From assembly GCF_004799145.2 (NCBI RefSeq), contig NW_021634768.1:1-64000 (forward strand): 64,000 nt of DNA, given 5' to 3'. Within the stretch, counting starts at the first letter, position 1; every line of letters begins with the position of its first letter. Below are positions 13,203 through 24,819 of the stretch, piece after piece. Made by a program: the position numbers and the translations under genes. This DNA comes from Neltuma alba (taxonomy: Eukaryota; Streptophyta; Magnoliopsida; Fabales; Fabaceae). The notes under the pieces were generated by a model. That model worked only from the letters and a program-made list of their open reading frames with translations, did no database searches and was not told the DNA's origin.

Positions 13203-13700
13203 ATGAGGCAAATGTTTACGGTTTTTTTGTTGTTTCGCTTCTAGCCAAACATTTTTCACATGTATATCAATGTTCATGAAGTTTAAGATGTGCATATTGG
13301 AAGTAACAATCTTTTAGGTGATAAGCAAGCTCCAGAACTTTGACTTTGTCGCCCTTTGACGTTGCCCTTGTATTATTCTCTCTCCGTCATTCGGTGACTA
13401 TGTAAAGCTTATTAGTCTCTCGACTTAATCCCAAAAAAAAATTAAATTAAATTTTTTTCATTTAATAAATTAATCCTTGTTATATATAACTTACCATGGC
13501 TTGCTAACGGTAATTAGTGATGTGACTATGTCACACGGAATAATAATTGAGAAACTAAACCGTAACTGAGTTAATGTTTAAAGGATTACAAGATTAATTT
13601 TTCTCTTTAGTTATAAACTTATGATTGTTTGCCAAAAAAAAAAAAACACGAGGTAAAGCTTTTATAAGTGTTCAAGCTGCTAATTCATCTTCTTTGTTAA
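13203..13700. other. 3' flank of the BTB gene
   Basis: Contains the 3' untranslated region and AT-rich spacer with poly-A runs near 13432 and 13635. No gene seen. Confidence 0.4.
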
Positions 13701-13709
13701 TTATTATTA

Positions 13710-14028
13710 GGCTAAAGTATATATTTGGTCCTTGAACTTTATACAAAGTTTCAATTTGATCTCTTAATTTTAAAAAATATACTCTTAGTTCTTTAATCCT
13801 TAATTTTTTTTTTTAAAAATGTAACATTAAAATTTTAAATGTTAATAAAATATTCTCGAATACTAACATATTAAATTTAATTTTCAAAATATCTATTATT
13901 GTTACAAAAAATAATCATTAAAGTCTAATGATTTTAGTGTTAAAGAACCAAATATATATATTTTTTAAAATTAAAAGACTAAATTAAAATTTTGTACAAA
14001 ATTAAAGGACCAAATATATACTTTAGTC
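13710..14028. mobile_element. 319 bp foldback MITE with 9 bp target duplication (Mutator-like)
   Basis: The left end GGCTAAAGTATATATTTGGT pairs with the right end at 14006-14028 with one mismatch. Both flanks are TTATTATTA (13701-13709 and 14029-14037), a 9 bp direct repeat as made by Mutator-type transposases, though the repeat is low complexity. The interior is AT-rich and noncoding. Confidence 0.7.
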
Positions 14029-14037
14029 TTATTATTA

Positions 14038-14743
14038 TTACCAAGTGCAAGAAATGCTTAAGCAAAGAGAGGATCATCCCCGTATCAATACTACCCTTTC
14101 CCCATTTCTGCTTCCGAATCATGAGTCGCATACTTCACCGGATTTATTTTTCTTTACGGAGTTAAACTTTATCACCAAGTTTTTGCACACAAAAATTGAC
14201 CGTCCCGGCCTGCCGTCATCATACATGTAATTGCCAAAGCAAACAGACAACTCTCAGTAGCCATATCAACTTCCCAGCAAAGTTGTCAGTGATATATCAA
14301 ATACGAGCAAAACCAACTGATTCACATTATATGATATCGTCCAAGAAAAATAAATCACACACCTATGAATAATTGAATAAATGGAGGCGTTTCTTAATAT
14401 CTTGGCCCACCGATTCACATAATAGAGAATTCGAAGAGCTTTTACGGGTCATGCATTGAAAGATGGACTCGTATAGAAAAAAAGGAGTTCCTCATTGTTT
14501 TGCAGGACATATGTTCTGCCAGCGATCCTAACTTTATATCATAATGCCTTGATGGTCAATAAGAGGTTCACAGAATGGGAGGAAAAACAAAACATTTGAA
14601 TCTGATGTGATGCTCCAGGCCATGTGGGGAACCCCAATTATGTGAGCCTTTTGGATAAGAGGGCGAAGGTGAACGTGTAAGCCAACATAAACTCAGATGC
14701 AACCCAACTAAACGATTGAAATTACCGAATCCTTTAATCTTTG
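14038..14743. other. 3' flank / 3' UTR of the NOXY2-type gene
   Basis: Non-coding on both strands as far as can be read. The part next to 14744 should be the 3' untranslated region of the minus-strand gene. A 61-codon frame at 14045-14230 has no family resemblance. Confidence 0.4.
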
Positions 14744-16738
14744 TCACCGAGGAACTGCAAAGTCTAGATAAATCAATAGAACAAATGCATTACAATCACC
14801 AGAAGGAAGTAAAAGATTTAAGGTGCTAAGCTTTAAAGGAAGCGCTTTCCGAAGCAAAATTGAAGACAAGCAGAAGGGAGTTTTGACTAAACAGAAAAAT
14901 CAGAAGGGTAATTATCATGGAGCAGCAGATGATCAGATTCGATGATGTCTCCAGGGCCAAAACAAAGTCTTCAAAACACAACACAGAAGCATCCTTGAAT
15001 TTAAAATCTTGATAACCCAGACATCCAATCAAAACACTCAAAGCATACCTATTTTAGTTCAGGGAACAAGTAAGCAAAGTAGCTCACTCCTACATATGAA
15101 GGGTTAGACTCTGGTGAATACGCAGATGTTATGATATTACACCTAGAAAGTACCATGCACCACGAGAGATTCATGTAAACCAGCAAAGAAGCATGGGTCT
15201 CTGCATAACACCGGCAGGCAGGATGATGGTGGCAATTTCACCAGGAAACAAGTAATGGTAAATTTGTTTAATTGGATTCCCAAGTCCTCATATCAAAATT
15301 GTATAGCCCCATGTCGATTAGTATATGGATAACTAAAAAGTACTAGTGTTTCTAGTTTTCTCATTTTCTGGAGAGGATATTTGTCACGATCCCAAAGACT
15401 ACTGCACAGGCTGTAGAGCAACAGAACATCACGAATCATATCAAGTAGAACAGAGAAGGAATACTTTTAACTTCATTCTAATGTAACGCTGATCCTAATC
15501 AAGTAAAATAGATTCATTATTCATTGACTCTTTAGATAAGGAAGATTAAGTTTTATAGACAAAATCTACAGATTAAATCAGTAATGAAAAAGCATCGCTC
15601 TAGGATTCCAGAGATCGGGAACAGAACAGAACATCCAGACAATATCAAGTGTCAAGGAATCAAAAAAAGAAAAGGAAATGTATCAGAAGCAAATCAGTAA
15701 TCTTCTTTTAGCCAACTAAAAGAAGATCTACTATACAAGTCTGCATGCCTTGCACAATACAATGGCTCGGATTCCAAAATTAGAGGTTCTTTTCCCATCC
15801 TAAGGTGACACATGAAAGACAGCCAAATAGTCTCTTTTTATTTTTTCTTTCATCTTGAATAGATCCAGATGAACGAAGACCTGTCACAATGTTTTATAAA
15901 GTCCTATACAAGAAAGTAGAAGAATATGTCAGGATACACATTAAGCGCGATATAGAAAAGGCAATACCACAGCTGCATGCCTAACAGATAGTAAAAGCAA
16001 CAGGGACCAACCCGCTTTCAAAAAAGGAAAAAAAAGGCTGGTTAAGGTGTGCTTGGATGAAATGTATGGAATGAAAGGAACAGATTGTGTTTATAAATGC
16101 ATAAGAAATCATGGAAAGAGAAATCATGCATTGAGTCAAATTACATTAAAATCAGGAGAAAGAACAAGAAAACACATAGGAAAGAAAGAAGTACCTCGAG
16201 AAAGCCAACTCCAGCAGCTGGAATCGACGGCGATGCTGGAAGTAAGTCTAGCATTTGCAATGGCACTGTGAAGAGGCATCATCGACTCGACGCTTCCCAT
16301 TACGGACAAAATCCTTCAAAATCCATTATTCCAAATTCAAAAGAAGAAACGAAAATTGTTGCCGCAAAAATGAAAATCTATATGCAGCATGAATACATCG
16401 CACTGTTACAGTGTTGCTATCGTTTTGCACTCGTTATATAAATATATATATATATATATAGACACACACACACGCTCACACAAACACACTATGCACCCTT
16501 CTCTTCGAAAACTAATAATAGAGAGGAGCAGATAAAGTGGAATGCAGAAGCAAGCTCAAGTTTGAGGTTCAATTTGAGGTGGTGTGTACCTAGAAGCGCG
16601 GGGAACGGCCGATGTTAAAGACGAAGAGAAGAGAGACGAATGAGACAAAGGAGAGAGGGGTTTCTGGGTGAGGATTTTGGAACGACTTATGATGGACCTT
16701 GAGGTCAGCCTCGATGCTGATCTACACAAAGAAGCCAT
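14744..16738 (-). CDS. Small mitochondrial protein of the NOXY2 family (three exons, 95 residues)
   Basis: Exons 16738-16590, 16313-16195 and 14763-14744 add up to exactly 96 codons. Exon 1 encodes a Ser/Arg-rich presequence starting MASLCRSASRLTSRS, typical of mitochondrial import. Exon 2 holds the family core MMPLHSAIANARLTSSIAVD followed by SSCWSWLSR. Exon 3 is only 20 nt and supplies DFAVPR and the stop, as I recall for Arabidopsis members (At1g28395, At2g33847 and NOXY2). The 1.4 kb second intron makes automatic annotation likely to miss this last exon or use the read-through end after WSWLSR. In Arabidopsis, NOXY2 affects responses to oxylipins in roots; the biochemical function is unknown. 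Confidence 0.82.
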
Positions 16739-16909
16739 TGCTGCTTCGGGAAAGGTCTGGTCCGTCGTCAGTGAGGGATCGAAAGCGCGGCTTAAACCCT
16801 ACCATAAACTTCCACTGAACACATACGACGTCGTTCGCCAAGGGAAAACATAGATTCTGGTTAGTGAATATTCTTAATTATTTTAAATAACGCCGCACCT
16901 TCCAATAGT
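16739..16909. other. 5' leader of the NOXY2-type gene and spacer to the tRNA
   Basis: Short GC-richer stretch upstream of the minus-strand ATG at 16738; the promoter of that gene must overlap or lie beyond the tRNA gene. Confidence 0.4.
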
Positions 16910-16981
16910 GGTCCCATGGTCTAGTGGTTAGGACATTGGACTCTGAATCCAGTAACCCGAGTTCAAATCTCGGTGGGACCT
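16910..16981 (+). tRNA. tRNA-Gln (anticodon CUG)
   Basis: A 72 nt cloverleaf. The acceptor stem GGTCCCA pairs with TGGGACC, with T as discriminator. The A box is TGGTCTAGTGGTTAGG. The anticodon stem GGA/TCC encloses CTCTGAA, giving anticodon CTG. The T arm holds the B box GTTCAAATC. There is no intron and no encoded CCA, as expected for a nuclear gene. A T run at 16992-17001 would end Pol III transcription. Confidence 0.95.
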
Positions 16982-17722
16982 TCTGTGTATGCTTTTTGTT
17001 TTTTAACTGCCAAACTGCCAGAATAGTTTTTTTCCCTCCGTTACCACCACGATTCATTAGTCTACGTGTTCTCCCACTAAATGGCAGTTGAAACGTTAAA
17101 GACCAGTTAATCAGCCGCAGCCCGCAGGCCAAAGATGTGCAAACGCTTTGAGATGTCAGAATTCAGAAATAAGTAAATAGTCATTGCTCTTAATAACATT
17201 TAGCCAACTAATGGATCCAGGGCCAAAACAATCAGTATAAATTATTTTCTTTCTCATTTCTCATCATTCTTTCCTTTTCTTTGCCTCCCACAATGACAAC
17301 TCTGATCTGAATGAAGAAATCTGATCATTCAAATTTACACTCCATGAGAGAACTGGGGCACAAAGTAAGAAGCTTTGGGGAAAAAATAAGAAAAAACTAA
17401 GAAAAAGAAAGAATCAATTACCCCCCGGGGGGGGGGGTGTTTTGTGAGCTCCTCTACCCAAAATAAGCAGTTAAAGAGAATCCAACTGCACTTGGCCTTC
17501 TTGCTCTCCCTACCTTTCCACCTGACCCACTGAAAAAAAACAAGACAACCCCCCCGCCTCAAAAGACATCATGTTAAAGTAATTTAAACCTCACTTTATC
17601 CGCAGAAATTTACAACATGTGCCAATTCCAACCAAAAAGAATGTGATGGCAGACAGGCATCCTTGGACCAGCAAACCAGACCAGAAACCCTGCTGAGTCA
17701 TGAGTCTTTGACCCTTCAGCTA
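16982..17722. other. Spacer between the tRNA and the LRR receptor-like gene
   Basis: Begins with the Pol III terminator T run and ends in the 3' UTR of the minus-strand receptor gene. It includes a C/G homopolymer junction at 17420-17440, a likely trouble spot for sequencing. No gene seen. Confidence 0.5.
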
Positions 17723-20700
17723 TTACTGCTCTGGCCTCTCTATGTCCTGTATGTTAGATGGCTCTGGGAATATTTCACTTGAATGTCGCCTCCGGGATGA
17801 TGAACCACCGCCATTGTGGCCACTACCCTGTGAGCCGGTAGTTCCAGAATGCTTCAAACTACTCCCTCCTTCCACTTTGGTACCAGAAGCTGCTGGGATT
17901 GCCGTTACATCAGATGAACTCTGACGCCAACTACCAAACAAAGCAGCATTCCAAGAGCCTCTAGAAGAGGTTGTTCTAAGCCGTGAAGAACCGGCACCTT
18001 CTTCCCTCACAACTTTAAAGGGGTTTTCTAAAGCCTTGAGAACATATCGCATGGGGGGTCGTCTTGAAGGTTTAGGATTTAGGCAAGACCTTGCAACAAT
18101 AGCAATAGCCCACACTTCCTCTAAGAAATCCTCATCTACAACCAGAGAAGGATCCACGATTTTCGCGACAAGCTCCTTGTCATAAATACTAATGTACGGC
18201 AGCATCTGATCCAACCATTCCTTAAATTCAGCATCACTGGACGCACTAATTCCCATCTTCCCAGTCACCAACTCAAGCAATATTTTACCAAAGCAATAAA
18301 CATCATAGGCACAATTTGATGTAGATGAACCTGTTTACACAGTAAACAAGACTTTTGTAACAAAAGACAGATTGGAAAATTTCTGTCAGTGGAGAAGCAA
18401 CAGAAACAAATTTCAAATGGTATAAAATGATAAATTTATAGCTCTCAAGTAATTCTTAAACGAATGTTTCATCTGCTACGTCAAATTGTTTGTTCGTTTC
18501 GTTGCTGACTTCAAAAGCACAACCTGATGTCTTTAAAGCAGGACAGTGTGAATTAAAGATGGGACAGTTAAGCACAATAATATAGCTGTTTTTACTTAAG
18601 TCAGAAGTAAAATGAGAAACTGGACAAATAAAACAAAGCAAAGAGAATTAATATAAGATGAGTTCTAATCAGGTAAATAATCAGGCATCCGATCAAGGCA
18701 AAGAATTGGCTACGAATCTACCTGACCAAATAAACTTGTGAATTTCTACTTACCAGATGTGCCTGGATCAGAGGACCTGCAAATTAAAATGACAAATGAC
18801 AAATGAGATAAATGAATTTACCAAGAAAAAACAAAACTGGAAAGCACCAGCAAGTATTGTAATGAAACTTGTCCAAAACTCGTGTGCAACAGAACCAGGA
18901 AAAAATAAATTACATGTGGAAAATGAGAAAGAAGACAAAAGATATAAACTCAGCAAGGGTTAAGTACTATTTGGCAGGAAGACGTCTTTCCAATTGTATC
19001 ACAGCATTGTCCTTACTCTAAGTTATATTCCAGGGCAAGACAGAACACAAATAGCACTTTGCACAAGTTTTAGCGTTAACTGACAGCAGTTAGCATAGAT
19101 CTTGGAGGTTTTGAAGGATTCACCTTCCCATGTCCCAAAACAAGGAACTTCACCTCATACAGATGGTTCAAAGTTTAAACCCAAAATGTCAAGGAAACCA
19201 TGTCACTAAGGGAGTTACGATGACCAGATATAAATCTAACTATTGGAATCAAATAAGTAATTCATAGCATACAGTAAAAAAGTAGTTCAGAAAATTGTAA
19301 TAAATCCATCACTCCCAACCAAAATTTAGCAACATCCATTATCAGAAAATTCAAAAGACACAATGACATTTCTAAATAAGATCAAAAGTGGATAATAACT
19401 TCAATTAGATGCATCAATATTTCCAAGTAAAAAGCCAAAAAGGCGAAAATATAAAACAAAGGAAATACAGTGCATACATATTTTAAATTGATACTAGTCA
19501 GACATAATGTTCATGAGATTCATTGAATAGAACGAGGAGTACTTACTGAGGCAACCTTAGCAGCCTCGTAATTTTGCTTTGATGACTATCCCCTTCTTGG
19601 GTGCAGACTTCACTTAGACTACCCAACCGAACTTCATATTTATCATCTAGAAGTATACTGCTGGCTTGAATATCTCTGCAATAACAAAAGGATAGACCTG
19701 TTACCGCCAGCACACCATTCAGCTTATTTTAACATGTAAAGGCATGAAAAAGTCATGACAAGCAGGGTCTTGATGGTTGAAAATAAACAAGTTGCAAAGA
19801 ATGTACCCACTGTGAACTTGTTTCCGATTTCCCTCTCATTTGGTCCAATCATTTAAAGTTGAAGGACACATAATTTTAGCGGTGCAATCCATTTACAAGG
19901 CAACATTTTCACTACAGAACATAGCATATTTAGTAATAATTAATCAGATGCGCGATAGCATCATTGGAAACCAAAAAACCAATTTTTTGCCAATTTGTGA
20001 TATGACCAAAAACTCCCTACCTATCAGTAACTTTATTGTTGTTATTCTTCAATATGATCCCAACAAGGACTTCTGTTGGATGTAAAATCCATTCCAGGAA
20101 TTACACCTAACAACTAAACCTTTTCAGATAAATTAATTTATAACAAATTATCAAAGCCCTATGACAAAAATGTCAAGATTCAATCCCAGCTGCCTCCAGT
20201 ATTCACAATTACATTGGAGTATTAAATATGGTGGTTGAATATTTTGCCCACGCTCCAAGTTCAAAGGGTGTTCACATAAAAGAGTGTGTCAGAGACTGAA
20301 ACAATTTAAGGCCTACTCCTAATAACTGCAGCTTTTGAGAGTTGCCAGTTCCAGAGTCATGACACAAATTATGCCGTCACAGCAAACAGTAAATAGAAGG
20401 GGGGGAAAAACAATCATGTTGAAAAATAATTTGTAAAGAAGAAATGTTTTCAGAATCAAGCAAGAGGCAAGTCAGAATTACCTATGAACAAAGGGTGGAT
20501 TACACTCATGATGAAGATAAGATAGGGCCTCCGCAGCTCCAATAGCAATTTTCAACCTTGTTATCCAGTCCAATGACTGCAAAGTACCATCTTCAGATGT
20601 AGATTTCTTGTAATAGAGACTATTTGACAAGTCCCCATTTGGCATATGTTTATAAACAAGGAACTTCTCATTCTCATTTTCTAAGCAATGACCCAGCAGA

Positions 20701-22424
20701 GGAACAAATCTAGTATGAGAAATCTTACTGAAAAAGTCCAATTCCACTAGGAAAGTATCTTTTTTAGTTGCACGCGCATCAACCCTTTTAATGACTACAG
20801 GTATGCCACTTTCCAAAACACCATTGAAGAGATCCCCAGAGTGGCCATGTTTGATAAGATTTGCATCATTGAAATCACCTGTAGCCTGAAGCAGCTGCTG
20901 TATTGTAAATGAATCTCCCACATTTATGAAATTGATTGACATGCCAGGAGCTGGAGGACTGCTCCCAGGAGGAGCAGGGCCCACACCATTTCCTCTTTGA
21001 TTTGAATTACGCCTCTTACGAGTACAAAGAAGGAACAAGAACAATAGCAACAACAAAATAACAAGCAAACCAAATCCACCCAAGACTCCAGCCAATATAA
21101 TCTTATATCTATTGCTCTTCCGAGAGCTTTCTGTCGCAGGAGGTCCAGTTGAATTTGGGCGTCCAAAATTGTCAAAAGTGAGGCCCCTCTTAGCATAAAA
21201 CGACGCACATTCTCCAGCCGTCCTCTGATTTGAAACGTTTTGGAGGCAGTTGGTGTTTGGAGGTACATTGAGCATGAAATCTAGAATCTTGCCCTCAAAA
21301 TAATTGCTTGACAGGTCAATGACTCTGAACCTTCTGATATTAGGATTAAGGCTTCCATAAAACATATTATTGGAAATGTTAAGCATAGCAGCAGTCGTGT
21401 TCTGATTCGAACTAGAATTTGGAAGCATACCAGTGAAATTGTTACCAGACAGATCGAGATAGCTCAATCTCGGCAGAGACCACAGTGCAGCAGGCAGATC
21501 ACCAGTGAAATTGTTTTGTCTCAGCACAACAACCTGCAACTGTGACAAAGTAGGAAACAAGTTCTCTGACAAAGGTCCATCAAGCGTGTTGTAGCTTAGT
21601 ATCATTCTCCGCAAGCTCCTCAGCTCTCTTAATTCTGGAGGCACCCCACCGGTCAAATAATTAAAACTAAGATCAAGGTCAACCAGGCTACTTAAATTTC
21701 CCAGCTGAGAGGGTATCGAAGCCATTAAACTGTTATCGGAAAGATTCAAGTACTGTAACCTTGTGAGGGCCCCAATGCCAGGAGGAATTGAGCCAGACAA
21801 AGAATTGGTGGAAATGTCAATAGAGGAAAGATTCCCAAGAGAGACAAACGATGCTGGAATGGTTCCAGAAAGACGATTCCTCGAAAAGTTAAGAACTGAA
21901 AGGCTTAGTAGTTGACCCAGACTATCAGGGATTATCCCAGTAATACTATTATCAGATAAATACAGACTAGTGAGGTTCGTTAAATTCCCTAGACTGGGAG
22001 GAATAGCACCATTAACAGAGCAAGACCGAAGATCAAGCACTTTCAGAGATGAGAGCTGTAGGCCAAACCAGTCAGGAATAGAACCAGGAAGCAGAAAATT
22101 GGAGGCATTGAAAGACTGCAAGAGAGTAAAATTGGCTAAGGCTTGGACTGAAAATTGCGGGTTTAGCTTCCCAAGACGGGTTCTTCTAAACCCAGAAATA
22201 TTGATCCCAATGACTCGACCATTCTCGCACGTGATGCCCTTCCAGAGAGAGCAAGGGTCGACTTTTCTCGGCCATTCCTTGCTCCTCAAGCCCAGAGACG
22301 ATCTAAGGTCAAAAAGTGCAGCTTGCTCTATGTTTGAACTCAATGGCACAATCTGTTCAAATGTGAACTGAAACAGCAACGAGAATAAGAACCCAACAGA
22401 CACTAGGCTTCGCCGATCCACCAT
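17723..22424 (-). CDS. LRR receptor-like kinase, At2g16250 type, predicted pseudokinase (four exons, 900 residues)
   Basis: Exons 22424-20482, 19675-19547, 18776-18754 (a 23 nt micro-exon) and 18330-17723 total 2703 nt with consistent phases. A signal peptide covers about residues 1-24; the LRR N-cap has the DPCSLWKGITC pair of cysteines; leucine-rich repeats span about 90-370 (LSYLDLSGNNFTG type). One membrane helix lies at about 441-467, then a Pro-rich juxtamembrane part and a kinase fold from about 505. The VIK lysine (about 546) and HRD (647-649) are kept, but the glycine loop is replaced by KHGHSGDLFNG, the HRD loop lacks its Asn (HRDIQASS), and the DFG site reads GSLSEV. So it likely signals through binding rather than catalysis. 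Ser/Gly-rich tail. Plasma membrane location inferred. Confidence 0.9.
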
Positions 22425-23130
22425 GTCTCTTATGAGGGCTGACCCGAAGATCCAAGCATTCCCATCTTCCTCTCAAATATGCGTGTGTTAATGCATATAT
22501 ATTTCTGTAATAATCACAATTAGAGACACCCACTGCAAAAGAACACGTTTATCTCCCTCTTAAAAATACTTGCTTTAACATTTTATTCCAATGAGAAAAA
22601 TAACCCATTAAAAAAAATAAACAACTCTTACCTCAATCAGAAGCTTTGATTCTTCAAATCTCTGATAAAGAAAAAACAAATGGGTATCGCTTTCTGGGCC
22701 TCGTCTCTTTTCTCTTTCTTCAGTGGACGGAAGACAGAGGGAAAAGGGAAATTTCAAATTTTGAGAAAACTGAGACAATACTATAGTAGCAATGAAAATT
22801 ACAATTTGAGGGAGAAAAGTGAAATGTGAAAACAATGGATTATCTGCGAACTATCACTCGCAGGCAGCTTGCTTCTACTTCTTCTCAAACCCCTCCAACA
22901 ACCACCCGCGCCCAGAAGACTCACCAACCCAGAGGGGGAAAAACAAAAGGCAAAAAAAAAGGAAGAAACTTGAAGTGGTGAAAAGTTGAAAATCCTATAC
23001 CATAATCTGTAAATCATAATAAAAATTGAAGATGGGAGAGCGATCAACGAGGAAGAAGCAGAAATGGGAGAGCAGCAGAGTGTAACAGTGAATCCGGCTC
23101 CGGTTGGGTCCTAAGGTGGGTTTGACCTCC
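22425..23130 (-). promoter_or_regulatory. 5' leader and promoter of the LRR receptor-like gene, possible leader intron
   Basis: Upstream of the ATG the minus strand shows a donor GAG|GTAAGAG (after 22632) and an acceptor TTTTGCAG| (ending at 22533), which would define a 99 nt intron inside the 5' untranslated region. A purine/pyrimidine-rich stretch to about 23130 is probably the core promoter and leader. RNA evidence would be needed to prove the intron. Confidence 0.4.
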
Positions 23131-23985
23131 GGTTATCCCGCCCAGTCCAGCTAAGCCCGCAACACTCCTACTATTGATCCTACCCTCTGTCCCTCTCACT
23201 TCTTTTTTTAATTTTCTCTTCCTTTCTCTCTCTATATTTATGTACTCTCAACCATTAAATTAAAACATTAAAACCCCCCCCCTTTTTTTTCTCTGTCCAG
23301 TTTCCATAAGTTATACGCACACAAACTTTTCTCTGTGCTATTTTGTTGCTGTGCTGATTGCTGGGTATTGTGTGGGGCTGTGGGCGCACGAGTTCGCTAG
23401 GTTACATTATAGGTACGGCCCCAGCAGATTTCAATTTCATGAAGGTTCGGCACAAAATATATATTCTAAAAATTGTTGGGTTAGAAACATGAAAAGATTG
23501 AGCATAAGGCATAATTTCATTTTAAAAAAAAAAGAACCATTTTACTCATATTTAAAATCATATAAAAAAATTGGGATTAGAGGAAAAGTAATGAAATGAA
23601 CAAAAAACTTCTATTAAACTTTGTGAGGACTGGTTTTTAAAAAAATAATTAATGACTCGTTTAGTAATTTATAATAAAAATTATCAGTTCCTTCTAAAAG
23701 TTTTTATAATAAAACCAGCCAAACAAAATTGCAATTCATGAATGTAAAGATATGGGTGCAATTGTTTGGGTAGATTAGAAATGTTAGTTAAATTAGTTTA
23801 TGATATTTTTTTCTTTAAAATAATACTGTAAGTATCTTCTTTAATTCTCTCTGCCTCCCTCCCTCTCCTACTTAATTATTATTAAAAAAAAATATTAATA
23901 GGGTTAATCTAAAAAAACAATTGATAAACATATGAATTAGGGTTTATATATAGGACCAACAACAACTTTCTAATTAACTACTCTA
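23131..23985. other. Intergenic, no gene seen
   Basis: AT-rich sequence with C7 and T8 runs near 23274-23290. An 82-codon frame has no recognisable features. Confidence 0.4.
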
Positions 23986-23987
23986 TA

Positions 23988-24248
23988 CTACCTCCGGTCC
24001 TTAATATAAGATCCTGTTTGACTTTTATTTTGGTCCTAAATATAAGACCCCAATCCACTTTGTTTATCATATTTACTCAATTTTTTCCAAGATAATCCTT
24101 CTAATAATTATAGTTATAGTTAATACACTTGATTAGTAAGGATATTTTAGGAAAGACAACACTTATTTAGGACAAATAACTAACTCAACTTACTTCTTTA
24201 ATCTCCTCAAATTAGTCAACTGGCTCTTATAATTATGACCGGAGGTAG
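23988..24248. mobile_element. Mariner/Stowaway-type MITE, 261 bp, intact ends
   Basis: Inverted ends CTACCTCCGGTCC / complementary GACCGGAGGTAG are flanked by TA on both sides (23986-23987, 24249-24250). The interior is non-coding and shared with the copies at 30602 and 31194. Confidence 0.88.
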
Positions 24249-24556
24249 TATTAAAGACAAAAAAAGATACAGTTGACGCGAGTATTCTTTTTATTTTAAT
24301 ATGTGGCGTGTTAATTTTAGTTGGCTAAGAAAAGCTTGTTTATTAATTTCAAAACAGAATAATACAAATTATGGCTCTAAGGACATGAAACAAAATATAA
24401 CAAGTAAACAAAAAGAGCTTCGATCCACCAAAACAGAAAACAATGGTCATCATCTTATTTTGCTTCAAATAATTAAAGTTCCACTTAGAATATGACAGTG
24501 GCAGTTATAATAATGGGTGAATGTACAATTTTAATCATGATCTTATTTGTTAGATA

Positions 24557-24817
24557 CTACCTCCGGTCCTAATTATAAGAGCTAGTTAACTAATTTGAGG
24601 AGATTAAGAAAATAAGTTAAGTTAGTTATTTGTAATAGATAGATATTGTCTTTCCTAAAATATCTTTGTTAATCAAGTGTATTGACTATAACTATCATTA
24701 TTAAAATGACTACTTTAGAAGAAAATATATAAATATAAAAGACAAAGTAGATTAGAGTTTTATATTTAGGACCAAAATAAAAACCAAACAAGATCTTATA
24801 TTAAGAATCAGAACTAG
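24557..24817. mobile_element. Mariner/Stowaway-type MITE, 261 bp, opposite orientation
   Basis: Starts CTACCTCCGGTCC after TA (24555-24556); the right end is diverged (agaactag) before TA at 24818-24819. Relative to the copy at 23988 the body is inverted. Confidence 0.82.
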
Positions 24818-24819
24818 TA

